DNA of 7,356 nt from an uncultured Gemella sp. (GTDB taxonomy: Bacteria; Bacillota; Bacilli; Staphylococcales; Gemellaceae): positions 1-7,356 of the forward strand of contig NZ_CAAFUZ010000069.1 in assembly GCF_900766305.1 (NCBI RefSeq). Reading direction: 5' to 3'. Numbering within the stretch: the stretch's first letter is position 1; each line of letters begins with the position of its first letter. A model generated the notes under the pieces. It made no database searches, was not told where the DNA came from, and worked only from the letters and a program-made list of their open reading frames with translations. This document shows positions 1-5,856 of this stretch, piece by piece. Both the position numbers and the translations under genes were made by a program.

Positions 1-240
1 TCCTTTTCGATACGTTGACGTTCTAATTCTTTTTCACGAGCGATACGTTCTTTTTCAAGACGTTCTTTTTCACGTTTTTCAGCTTTTTCTTTTTCGATAC
101 GTTGACGTTCTAGTTCTTTTTCACGGGCAATACGTTCTTTTTCAATACGTTCTTTTTCACGTTTTTCAGCTTTTTCTCTTTCAATACGTTGACGTTCTAA
201 TTCTTTTTCACGAGCGATACGTTCTTTTTCAAGACGTTCT
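1..240. repeat. 87-bp in-frame tandem repeat, nearly three copies visible
   Basis: The string tacgttgacg recurs at 11, 98 and 185, a period of exactly 87 bases (29 codons). The array lies within the minus-strand gene and continues past the left edge. The copy at 11-97 and the copy at 98-184 differ at about six positions. The copies starting at 11 and 185 are identical for 56 bases, after which the third copy diverges at 241 into the non-repeated part of the helix. The array keeps the reading frame, so copy number can change without disrupting the protein. Confidence 0.93.
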
Positions 241-575
241 CTCTCAGCGCGTGCAAGCTCATTTTTTTTGCGTTCTTCTTCGATTTTACGCTGCTGTTCT
301 TCAAATTTCTTTTTGGCATTTTCTAATTCTAGAGCTCGTTGTTTTAATTCTTTTTCTTTTAATTTTACTTCTTTTTCTTTTTCTCGAAGTTCTTTTTCTA
401 AAGCAGATTCATCAAGATGATTATTATTAATAGAAGTCGTAGATTCATTATTTTTTAAATTAAAAGTTTTTACTTGTTTTTTTAATCGACTAAAAAAAGA
501 CGTCGTATTATTCTTTTCTTTAGTTGAATCTGTAGTATTATTTTCAACCACTTTTTCTTTTTGTTCTTTTGACAT
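1..575 (-). CDS. Highly charged long-helix protein with 29-residue repeats; N-terminal part, runs off left edge
   Basis: I do not recognise the family. The start is the ATG at 575-573, preceded on the minus strand by a good Shine-Dalgarno (GAAAGGAT, 583-590). The frame stays open for 191 codons to the window edge, so the C-terminus is missing. Residues 1-55 are polar and low in complexity (Asn, Thr, Ser, Lys), with a short basic amphipathic stretch SFFSRLKKQVKTF at 26-38. There is no signal peptide. From about residue 57 onward it is almost entirely Glu, Lys, Arg and a few Leu, Ile and Ala, which predicts one long helix. From residue 112 this becomes a 29-residue repeat; ERIAREKELERQ starts at 118, 147 and 176. 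It may be a coiled coil or a single alpha helix acting as a rigid spacer, with a functional domain beyond the edge. It could be called TolA-like by low-complexity matches alone, which I would not trust. It is transcribed divergently from tpx. Confidence 0.85.
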   Translation of the reverse strand, partial: MSKEQKEKVVENNTTDSTKEKNNTTSFFSRLKKQVKTFNLKNNESTTSINNNHLDESALEKELREKEKEVKLKEKELKQRALELENAKKKFEEQQRKIEEERKKNELARAERERLEKERIAREKELERQRIEREKAEKREKERIEKERIAREKELERQRIEKEKAEKREKERLEKERIAREKELERQRIEK

Positions 576-607
576 AAAAAAAATCCTTTCACACACTATT
601 AATTCCT

Positions 608-616
608 ATTATATCA
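608..616 (-). promoter_or_regulatory. Extended -10 promoter for the minus-strand repeat-protein gene
   Basis: Read on the minus strand this is TGATATAAT, a perfect TATAAT (613-608) with the TG extension one base upstream. The -35 region has no good match, which is tolerated in extended -10 promoters. Transcription would begin near 600, leaving a leader of about 25 bases that contains the Shine-Dalgarno at 583-590. A second TATAAT lies further upstream on the same strand (626-621) and could also contribute. Confidence 0.55.
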
Positions 617-688
617 TAAAATTATAGTATATTTATATAAAATATGCTTAAAATGCCGGTAAATTATTAAAAAAACTTTCAACTCTAA

Positions 689-729
689 TTGAAATATGTT
701 ATCATTAGGTGTAGATAGTTTTATCATTA
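689..729 (+). promoter_or_regulatory. Candidate promoter region of the tpx-ECF operon, with a repeated TTATCATTA motif
   Basis: Several sigma-A-like solutions overlap here and I cannot choose between them. TTGAAA (689-694) is 17 bases before TAGATA (712-717). TGTTATCAT (697-705) reads as an extended -10. TTATCA (699-704) is 17 bases before TATCAT (722-727). The 9-mer TTATCATTA occurs at 699-707 and again at 721-729, 22 bases apart, about two helical turns on the same DNA face. Such spacing suits a regulator that binds direct repeats. The tpx Shine-Dalgarno (AAAGAGG, 743-749) follows closely, so the leader is too short for a riboswitch. Confidence 0.4.
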
Positions 730-757
730 AAAATTATAAAATAAAGAGGTAAAAATT

Positions 758-1255
758 ATGAAAAAAACAATTAGCTTTAAAGGAACTCCAGTTACAATTG
801 ATGATAAGTTAAATATTGGAGATATATTTCCAAATTTTAGAGCAGTAACAAAAACATTATCAGAATTTGAATTGGATGATTATAGAGGTAAAAAAATTAT
901 TGTTAATACTTTTCCTTCTGTAGATACAGGTGTTTGTGCTTTACAAACAATTAATTTTAATAAAGAAGTTCGTGATTTAGCAGATACTGTAGTAATAACA
1001 GTTTCAAAAGATTTACCGTTTGCTTTAGGAAGATTCTGTGCTGATAAAGAAATAAACAATGCAATTACTGTATCTGACTATAAATATCGTGATTTTGAGA
1101 ACAACAATGGTCTTTTAGTTGAAGAATTAGGATTATTAACACGTTCTGTGTTTGTACTTGATGAAAATGGAGTTATCCGCTATAAAGAAGTATTAGAAGA
1201 AATCGGAGAAGAACCGAATTATACGGCTGCTCTAGATGCACTTAAAAAACTATAG
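758..1255 (+). CDS. tpx: Thiol peroxidase Tpx (atypical 2-Cys peroxiredoxin)
   Basis: This is a cytoplasmic peroxidase that reduces hydrogen peroxide and organic hydroperoxides using electrons from thioredoxin. The 165 residues match the usual length of Tpx. The peroxidatic cysteine is Cys60 in the motif FPSVDTGVC (52-60), with the conserved Thr57 three residues before it. The resolving cysteine is Cys94 in DLPFALGRFC (85-94), the Tpx-specific position that forms an intramolecular disulfide with Cys60. Arg129 in LLTRSVFVLDENG completes the active site. The start ATG has a Shine-Dalgarno AAAGAGG eight bases upstream. It is the first gene of an operon: the ECF S-component gene starts only 11 bases after its stop, with no room for a promoter. 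All catalytic residues are present, so it should be functional. Confidence 0.97.
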   Translation: MKKTISFKGTPVTIDDKLNIGDIFPNFRAVTKTLSEFELDDYRGKKIIVNTFPSVDTGVCALQTINFNKEVRDLADTVVITVSKDLPFALGRFCADKEINNAITVSDYKYRDFENNNGLLVEELGLLTRSVFVLDENGVIRYKEVLEEIGEEPNYTAALDALKKL

Positions 1256-1266
1256 AGGGGTAATAG

Positions 1267-1887
1267 ATGACAGAATTAAAATATATTAATAAAGAAGAAA
1301 ATAAAAATTTACAGATTAAAGATTTAATTACATTAGGTTTATATACAATTTTATTAATTCTTGTAATGGCTGTAGGAATCGGAATTTCTACACTATTAAC
1401 ATCACTGATTTTTGGTGGAAAAGTTTATTTTGCAACATACACTTCAATAACAGCTGCATTAGTGTGTGGAAGTGTATATAGTTTAATTTTCAATAAAATC
1501 AATAAAAATATGGCGATATTTATAATGATTGCTATAATTGGTATTTTCATGACAGTTTCTGGACACTCGGTAGTGGGTGGAATAGTATTAATCTTTGCAG
1601 CAGTTTTAGCAGAAATTGCTTTCAGATATGGAAATGAATATTTATCATATTTATTCTTTAATTTAGGAAATATTGGTCTTATTCTACCAATGTTCTTTAT
1701 GAAAGATTCATATGTAAAACATCTTCAAAATAGAAATTATTCAGAAGAAAAAATTAATCTAGTGATGAGTTCAACTGATATGAAGACTTTTATCTTTATT
1801 GTTGTGTTCACTGTAATATTCTCAATAGTTGGTACATACTTAGGAAGAAAACTTTATTTCAAAAACTTTAATAAAGCAGGGCTATAG
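1267..1887 (+). CDS. ECF transporter substrate-binding (S) component, MptD / Trep_Strep family
   Basis: This is a membrane protein that would capture a small molecule, probably a vitamin or similar micronutrient, and deliver it through the EcfT-EcfA module encoded just downstream. The 206 residues include about six hydrophobic segments (near 20-49, 53-75, 80-97, 100-118, 125-146 and 172-193), as expected of S components. The charged N-terminus followed by the QIKDLI entry to helix 1, and the overall pattern, resemble the TIGR02185 (Trep_Strep) group, often annotated as MptD-family S components. The substrate of this group is not established to my knowledge. The start has the Shine-Dalgarno GAGGGG (1255-1260), which overlaps the last base of the tpx stop codon. 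Being in one operon with its own T and A genes makes it a dedicated (group I) ECF transporter. The family call is recognition from memory; the role as S component is well supported by context. Confidence 0.85.
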   Translation: MTELKYINKEENKNLQIKDLITLGLYTILLILVMAVGIGISTLLTSLIFGGKVYFATYTSITAALVCGSVYSLIFNKINKNMAIFIMIAIIGIFMTVSGHSVVGGIVLIFAAVLAEIAFRYGNEYLSYLFFNLGNIGLILPMFFMKDSYVKHLQNRNYSEEKINLVMSSTDMKTFIFIVVFTVIFSIVGTYLGRKLYFKNFNKAGL

Positions 1888-1888
1888 A

Positions 1889-2578
1889 ATGTATAAATTA
1901 GATATTAGAACGAAAATCTTTATTTTAGTGATTGCCAACATATTAATGTTTAAAATGATGACAATACCTGTTCACCTTTTAGTAGCACTATGTTTTTCAA
2001 TATACTTAGGAATTAGTTCTAATTTTAAGAGAATGAGTAGATTTTTTGGTATATATCTTTTCTTTACTGCATATGAAGTATTTTTTGCTCATACAGTTAC
2101 ATTACAGGTTATTGACAGTTTCTTATTATTAACTGCATTAATGTTTAAGACGTTGTATTTCCCATTATGTGCAGGGATGGCTTTAGTAAGTAGTTCAAAA
2201 GTTTCAGAACTGATCTGCTTTTTGAGAAGCATAAAGTTACCAAAGAAAATGATTATAGTGCTAGCAGTATTATATAGATTTTTCCCGGTGTTACTTACAG
2301 ATTATAAATTAATAAAGAATTCATTACGAATGAAAGGAATTGGAGTAAGTAGAGGTTACTACTTACTTCATCCAATTAAATTCTTTGAATATGTTTTTGT
2401 TCCTTATGTAATAATAAGTACCAATATAGCAAATGAGCTATCGGTGTCTTGTTTATGTAGAGGAATAGATAACGAAGAGAAACCAAGTAGTTATATTGAA
2501 TTAAAGTTCAATAAAATTGATTATTTAACTATGGTTGTCGTAGCAAGTGCTTTTTGTTTTATTATGTATATGAGGTGA
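1889..2578 (+). CDS. ecfT: ECF transporter transmembrane coupling subunit EcfT
   Basis: EcfT is the membrane scaffold that links the S component to the ATPase and passes on the movements driven by ATP hydrolysis. The protein has 229 residues. Hydrophobic segments occupy about 9-41, 50-68 and 74-99, with weaker ones near 120-136 and 170-180 and a last helix at 211-227. The cytoplasmic coupling region carries the two family motifs in modified form: SLRMKG at 145-150, and SVSCLCRGID at 184-193, where most EcfT proteins have an Ala-Arg-Gly core. The gene starts one base after the S-component stop, with a modest Shine-Dalgarno AGGG (1878-1881) inside the upstream gene, so translation is probably coupled. 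It ends in TGA within the ribosome-binding site of the ATPase gene. It is shorter than housekeeping EcfT proteins (about 260 residues), as is common for dedicated systems. Confidence 0.92.
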   Translation: MYKLDIRTKIFILVIANILMFKMMTIPVHLLVALCFSIYLGISSNFKRMSRFFGIYLFFTAYEVFFAHTVTLQVIDSFLLLTALMFKTLYFPLCAGMALVSSSKVSELICFLRSIKLPKKMIIVLAVLYRFFPVLLTDYKLIKNSLRMKGIGVSRGYYLLHPIKFFEYVFVPYVIISTNIANELSVSCLCRGIDNEEKPSSYIELKFNKIDYLTMVVVASAFCFIMYMR

Positions 2579-2585
2579 TAAATTG
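2572..2585 (+). promoter_or_regulatory. Strong ribosome-binding site fixing a TTG start for the ECF ATPase
   Basis: GAGGTGAT (2572-2579) is an eight-base match to the 16S anti-Shine-Dalgarno and overlaps the ecfT stop codon (2576-2578). The TTG at 2583-2585 sits at the right distance. An in-frame TGA at 2571-2573 rules out any longer version, and the next in-frame Met is residue 107, beyond the first Walker A motif. The TTG start is therefore nearly forced. Confidence 0.85.
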
Positions 2586-4013
2586 ATAACATTTAAAAAT
2601 TTTAATTATAAATATATTGAATCGCAAAAATTAAATATTGAAGATTTATCACTTAATATAAAAAAGGGTGAATGTATTCTTTTTACGGGTGCTAGTGGTT
2701 GTGGAAAAACTTCCATTTTACGAGTTTTAAATGGATTAGCACCAGAATTTTTTGATGGTGGATACAGTGGTGAATTAAAAGTAGCTCACCTTAATATAGG
2801 AGACAAATTAAAAGATTTTTCAAAAGTAGTAGGGAGTGTATTTCAAAATCCTAAAAATCAGTTTTTCAATCTTGATTCTACGAGTGAACTTGCCTTTAGT
2901 ATGGAAAATTATGGTTATTCTAAATCAGAGATACAGAGTAGAATTGATGAAGTGATATCAGAATTTTCTGCAGAATATCTGTTGGAAAGAAACGTCTTAG
3001 AACTAAGTGGCGGAGAAAAACAAAAACTAGCTTTTATGGCAAGTATGATGTTAGATGCTGATGTATATGTTCTAGATGAGATAACTAGTAATCTAGATTT
3101 GAAGTCGATACAGCTTATTTCATCAATAATCGAAACATTGAAGAATAAAGGTAAAACTATAGTTGTTGCTGAACATAGAATATATTATCTAAAAGATTTA
3201 ATCGATAGAATGTATATTATTAAAGATGGTAAATTGCTCCATGAAGTTACTAAAGAACAACTATCAGATTTTGATAGTAGAGCTTGTCATACTAGACAAA
3301 TTGATTTATCTAAAGTAGAGCTAGGTAATAAAGAAAATAGAAATATTAAAGAAGACTTTTTAAATATCGAAAGACTTGAATATAAAGTTCATGATAGGAA
3401 AGTTGAACTCCAAAGCGAAAGTTTCGCAGCTTCAAAAATCTATACTATTATTGGTGATAATGGTTGTGGGAAAACAACTTTCGCTAATGCTCTATGCGGC
3501 CTTCATAAATCTAAGCATAAAGTAATATTAAATGGAAAAGATTTAAATAAAAAAGGATTAATTAGAAATGCATTTCAAGTAATGCAAGATGTTAACTATC
3601 AATTGTTTACTAATCAGGTAGAAAAAGAAATTAAGTTAGGTAGCGATAATTTATCGTTATTTGATGAAGTTGTAGATAGATTAAACATTAGAAAATTTTT
3701 AGATAGACACCCGAATACTCTTTCTGGTGGAGAAAAGCAAAGAGTTGCTATTGCTTCTGCGCTTTTATCAAATAAAAAAGTACTAATCTTTGATGAACCA
3801 ACTAGCGGTCTAGATTATGTAAATATGATTGAACTAAGTCGCTTGATTGAAGAAATAGCCAAAAATGATGTTGTGATATTCATAATTACACATGATTATG
3901 AATTTTTATGTCAGATTTCAGATGAGGTTCTTTATTTTGACAAAGAAGGCATAAGAGAGCGTATTGAAGTTAATGAAGAAAATAAAAATAAAATATTAGA
4001 ATTAATGAGTTAA
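2583..4013 (+). CDS. ECF transporter fused double ATPase (EcfA-EcfA' in one chain)
   Basis: This energises uptake by the neighbouring S and T components. Two complete ABC ATPase domains lie in one 476-residue chain in place of the usual EcfA1/EcfA2 pair. Domain 1: Walker A GASGCGKTS (36-44), Q-loop Gln88, signature LSGGEKQK (141-148), Walker B VYVLDE (161-166) with catalytic Glu166, switch His198. A linker runs at about 225-262. Domain 2: Walker A GDNGCGKTT (291-299), Q-loop Gln335, signature LSGGEKQR (380-387), Walker B VLIFDE (400-405) with Glu405, switch His437. Both halves keep every catalytic residue, so both composite ATP sites should be active. Fused ATPases are typical of dedicated ECF systems with unassigned substrates. 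The start is TTG, four bases after ecfT. The last codons lie in the first arm of the inverted repeat at 4004-4036. Confidence 0.95.
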   Translation: MITFKNFNYKYIESQKLNIEDLSLNIKKGECILFTGASGCGKTSILRVLNGLAPEFFDGGYSGELKVAHLNIGDKLKDFSKVVGSVFQNPKNQFFNLDSTSELAFSMENYGYSKSEIQSRIDEVISEFSAEYLLERNVLELSGGEKQKLAFMASMMLDADVYVLDEITSNLDLKSIQLISSIIETLKNKGKTIVVAEHRIYYLKDLIDRMYIIKDGKLLHEVTKEQLSDFDSRACHTRQIDLSKVELGNKENRNIKEDFLNIERLEYKVHDRKVELQSESFAASKIYTIIGDNGCGKTTFANALCGLHKSKHKVILNGKDLNKKGLIRNAFQVMQDVNYQLFTNQVEKEIKLGSDNLSLFDEVVDRLNIRKFLDRHPNTLSGGEKQRVAIASALLSNKKVLIFDEPTSGLDYVNMIELSRLIEEIAKNDVVIFIITHDYEFLCQISDEVLYFDKEGIRERIEVNEENKNKILELMS

Positions 4014-4054
4014 TGTACATTGTATATTAACTCATTTCTTAACTCAAATGAGTT
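4004..4054 (+). terminator. Hairpin at the ECF operon end, part of a double inverted repeat with alternative folds
   Basis: AATGAGTTAAT (4004-4014) and ATTAACTCATT (4026-4036) are perfect inverted repeats. The stem extends inward by four pairs (one G-U) to a three-base loop, giving a stem of about 15 pairs. The ecfA stop codon lies inside the left arm. The stem is AT-rich and followed only by TCTTAACTC, so it is a weaker terminator than those at 5705 and 7135. A second inverted repeat follows directly: AACTCA (4041-4046) and TGAGTT (4049-4054). The arms are interchangeable: 4029-4037 can also pair with 4046-4054 over nine bases, and 4006-4013 with 4039-4046 over eight. It could be a terminator, a pair of operator sites, or an attenuator. 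Confidence 0.6.
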
Positions 4055-4081
4055 GTTAAATTGAGGGTATCATGATAAAAT
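4053..4081 (+). promoter_or_regulatory. Promoter of the whiA-NUDIX operon
   Basis: TTGTTA (4053-4058) is followed after 17 bases by TAAAAT (4076-4081), with TG one base before it (4073-4074), giving an extended -10. Transcription would start near 4088, leaving a leader of about 34 bases with the Shine-Dalgarno AAGGAGGG at 4109-4116. The first bases of the -35 overlap the last arm of the inverted-repeat cluster (4049-4054), so a protein bound to that repeat could block this promoter. Confidence 0.6.
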
Positions 4082-4121
4082 ATATAGGTTACAAAAAATA
4101 ATTAGGATAAGGAGGGAACTT

Positions 4122-5072
4122 ATGTCATACGCTTCAGATATGAAGAAAGAATTAACTTTAATAGAAATAACAAAAGATAGAGAATTCTTATCAGAGTTAT
4201 CAGCCCTAATAAAGATGAATGGTGTATTAAATATATCAAACGGTAGGTTAAGTTTAAGTTTTCAAACAGAGAATGCTTCTATAGCAAGAAGAATGTTTTC
4301 TTTAATAAAGTTTTTCTATGATGTTCATGTAAATATTTCTGTTAGAAAGAAATTGAAATTGAAGAAAAATAATGTATATATTTGTCGTTTAGATCAAAAT
4401 GTCAAAGAAATTTTAACTGATTTATATATATTAAATGATAACTATACAATGAGAATAGATATAGCAAAAGAATTAATTGATACTGATGAGAAGAAAAGAG
4501 CTTATCTACGTGGAGCATTTTTAGCAGGAGGATCTATTAATAACCCTCGTACTTCTAGTTATCATATGGAAATATTCTCTTCTTATGAAGAACATAACAA
4601 GGAATTAAATGAACTTTTAAATAGTTATAAGTTAAATGCTAGAAGCCTTGAAAGAAAAAAAGGTTTCATAGTTTATATTAAGGAGTCTGAAAAGATAGCA
4701 GAGTTTATTAATCTTGTTGGAGCATTTCAAGCGTTATTCCAATTTGAAGATGAAAGAATTGTTAGGGATATTAATAATTCTGTAAACAGAATGCAAAACT
4801 GTGACATGGCCAATATGAATAAAACTGTCAATGCTTCTGCAAAACAAGTGGAGGATATTAATATTATTGAAGAGAGAATAGGTCTAGATAATATTGATGA
4901 GAAACTTAGAGTAGTTGCCGAAGCAAGACTTAAGTATCCAGAATATCCGCTAAAAGAAATAGCGGAAATGATCGAAGATGGTAAGTTATCTAAATCGGGC
5001 TTAAATCACAGATTTAGAAAGATAGCTAAAATAGCAAAAGAATTAAAAGAAGGAACTTATCAAGCAAAATAA
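4122..5072 (+). CDS. whiA: WhiA, DNA-binding protein with degenerate LAGLIDADG domain
   Basis: WhiA is a conserved Gram-positive DNA-binding protein. It is a sporulation regulator in Streptomyces and affects cell division and chromosome segregation in Bacillus, where it does not act as a classic transcription regulator. The 316 residues match the family length. Residues 1 to about 120 form the WhiA N-terminal region. The LAGLIDADG-like helix is AYLRGAFLAGGSI (127-139), with Gly in place of the acidic catalytic residue, so no nuclease activity is expected; this is normal for WhiA. NRMQNCDMANMNKTVNAS (222-239) is a family signature. The C-terminal helix-turn-helix spans about 273-303 (PLKEIAEMI, then LSKSGLNHRFRKI). 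A near-ideal Shine-Dalgarno AAGGAGGG precedes the ATG. The usual upstream partners rapZ and mgfK (yvcK) are absent. A NUDIX gene follows after 18 bases. Confidence 0.97.
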   Translation: MSYASDMKKELTLIEITKDREFLSELSALIKMNGVLNISNGRLSLSFQTENASIARRMFSLIKFFYDVHVNISVRKKLKLKKNNVYICRLDQNVKEILTDLYILNDNYTMRIDIAKELIDTDEKKRAYLRGAFLAGGSINNPRTSSYHMEIFSSYEEHNKELNELLNSYKLNARSLERKKGFIVYIKESEKIAEFINLVGAFQALFQFEDERIVRDINNSVNRMQNCDMANMNKTVNASAKQVEDINIIEERIGLDNIDEKLRVVAEARLKYPEYPLKEIAEMIEDGKLSKSGLNHRFRKIAKIAKELKEGTYQAK

Positions 5073-5090
5073 AAGAAGTGAGGAAGAACA

Positions 5091-5702
5091 ATGAGTAAGT
5101 GGGATGAACAAATATTAGTAGTTAATAGAAAAGAATTATTTAATAATGAAGAAAATCATTTCTATGGATTTATAGAAAAAAATGATGAAAAAACTAAGAA
5201 AATTATTGATACATTTGAATCATATGAAGTAAAACGTCGTGGGGATATGGAAGAAGATCCAGATTATAAGCAGTTAATCGGATATGTACTACTAAAAGAT
5301 GTGAATACAAATGAGGTATTAGTATACAAACGTCTGGTAGGTGGTGGCGAAGCAAGACTTCACGGAAAAGCATCTGTTGGTATTGGTGGACATATGAATG
5401 AAGTTGAAGGAAAAACAATTTTTGAAATGTTAAAAATCAATGCAGCACGAGAATTAAATGAGGAAGTCGGAGTTTCTGAAGAAGAAGCTTTAAATAATTT
5501 ACATTTTATTGGTCTAATAAATGATGATAAAACAGAAGTTGGTCAAGTTCATATTGGAGTGGTATATGAATGTAAAGTTGATAAGAATCTAGTAGAAGTA
5601 AAAGAGGATGACACGCTAGTGATTAAGTGGATGTCAGGAGACGAAGCAAAAGCTGAAGAAAATTATGAGACTTGGTCAGAATTTTTAAAACCAATTTTTT
5701 AA
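5091..5702 (+). CDS. NUDIX-fold phosphohydrolase-like protein (predicted phosphoesterase, MutT family)
   Basis: The 203-residue protein is probably a soluble hydrolase of a nucleoside diphosphate-linked or related compound; the substrate cannot be read from the sequence. The second half of the NUDIX box is intact: RELNEEVGV at 120-128, with the metal-binding glutamates Glu121, Glu124 and Glu125. The glycine-rich start, VGIGGHMNE (96-104), is separated from it by about six more residues than in the standard box, so the first conserved Glu is best aligned with Glu112. This resembles the group labelled predicted phosphoesterase, MutT family (COG4112-like), from memory. The N-terminal 60 residues (EQILVVNRKELF) are also typical of that group. 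It starts 18 bases after whiA with Shine-Dalgarno TGAGGA (5079-5084), so the two are co-transcribed, and the operon ends at the hairpin at 5705. Confidence 0.85.
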   Translation: MSKWDEQILVVNRKELFNNEENHFYGFIEKNDEKTKKIIDTFESYEVKRRGDMEEDPDYKQLIGYVLLKDVNTNEVLVYKRLVGGGEARLHGKASVGIGGHMNEVEGKTIFEMLKINAARELNEEVGVSEEEALNNLHFIGLINDDKTEVGQVHIGVVYECKVDKNLVEVKEDDTLVIKWMSGDEAKAEENYETWSEFLKPIF

Positions 5703-5704
5703 TA

Positions 5705-5738
5705 AATAAAGATGAACTTTTATAGGTTCATCTTTATT
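5705..5738 (+). terminator. Intrinsic terminator of the whiA-NUDIX operon
   Basis: AATAAAGATGAAC (5705-5717) and GTTCATCTTTATT (5726-5738) form a perfect 13-pair stem with an eight-base loop, starting two bases after the NUDIX stop codon. The U-rich stretch is part of the right arm (CTTTATT) and no long T run follows, so termination may be less complete than at 7135-7170. Confidence 0.75.
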
Positions 5739-5788
5739 CGTTAAATTAGTAATATTTATTGTATTGCGTTATAAAATCTTACATAATA

Positions 5789-5843
5789 TTGAAAAAAACA
5801 TCAGTTAAATGTAATATTAAATTATGTAATTTGAAAATATAAT
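5789..5843 (+). promoter_or_regulatory. Candidate gltS promoters in the AT-rich intergenic region
   Basis: Two candidates are visible. TTGAAA (5789-5794) is 17 bases before TAATAT (5812-5817). A perfect TATAAT is at 5838-5843 but lacks a good -35 at the expected distance. The leader would be roughly 65-95 bases and would include the inverted repeats at 5857-5883. In DNA this AT-rich, chance matches are common, so neither is firm. The rest of 5739-5916 holds no gene that I can see. Confidence 0.35.
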
Positions 5844-5856
5844 AGTAATTAATAGT

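Noticed and set aside
1..240. CRISPR-like or intergenic tandem array at the left end
   Set aside because: The repeats are contiguous with no unique spacers, have an 87-base period divisible by three, and lie in an open minus-strand frame with a good start. They encode protein repeats.
576..757. Riboswitch or small RNA in the divergent region before tpx
   Set aside because: The likely tpx leader is only a few tens of bases and no stable GC-bearing hairpin is seen. The region is explained by two divergent promoters.
4500..4540. LAGLIDADG motif as evidence of a homing endonuclease or intein
   Set aside because: The motif is the standard degenerate domain of WhiA, lacks the acidic catalytic residue, and the gene is full length and uninterrupted.
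5203..5418. Minus-strand open frame of 71 codons inside the NUDIX gene
   Set aside because: It lies wholly within a well-supported plus-strand gene, has no ribosome-binding site, and has an unnatural composition rich in His, Leu and Tyr. It is a shadow frame.
5779..5829. Inverted repeat TTACATAAT / ATTATGTAA with a 33-base spacer before gltS
   Set aside because: The arms are perfect but consist mostly of A and T, and the spacer is long. In this composition a chance match is likely, so I did not list it as a feature.
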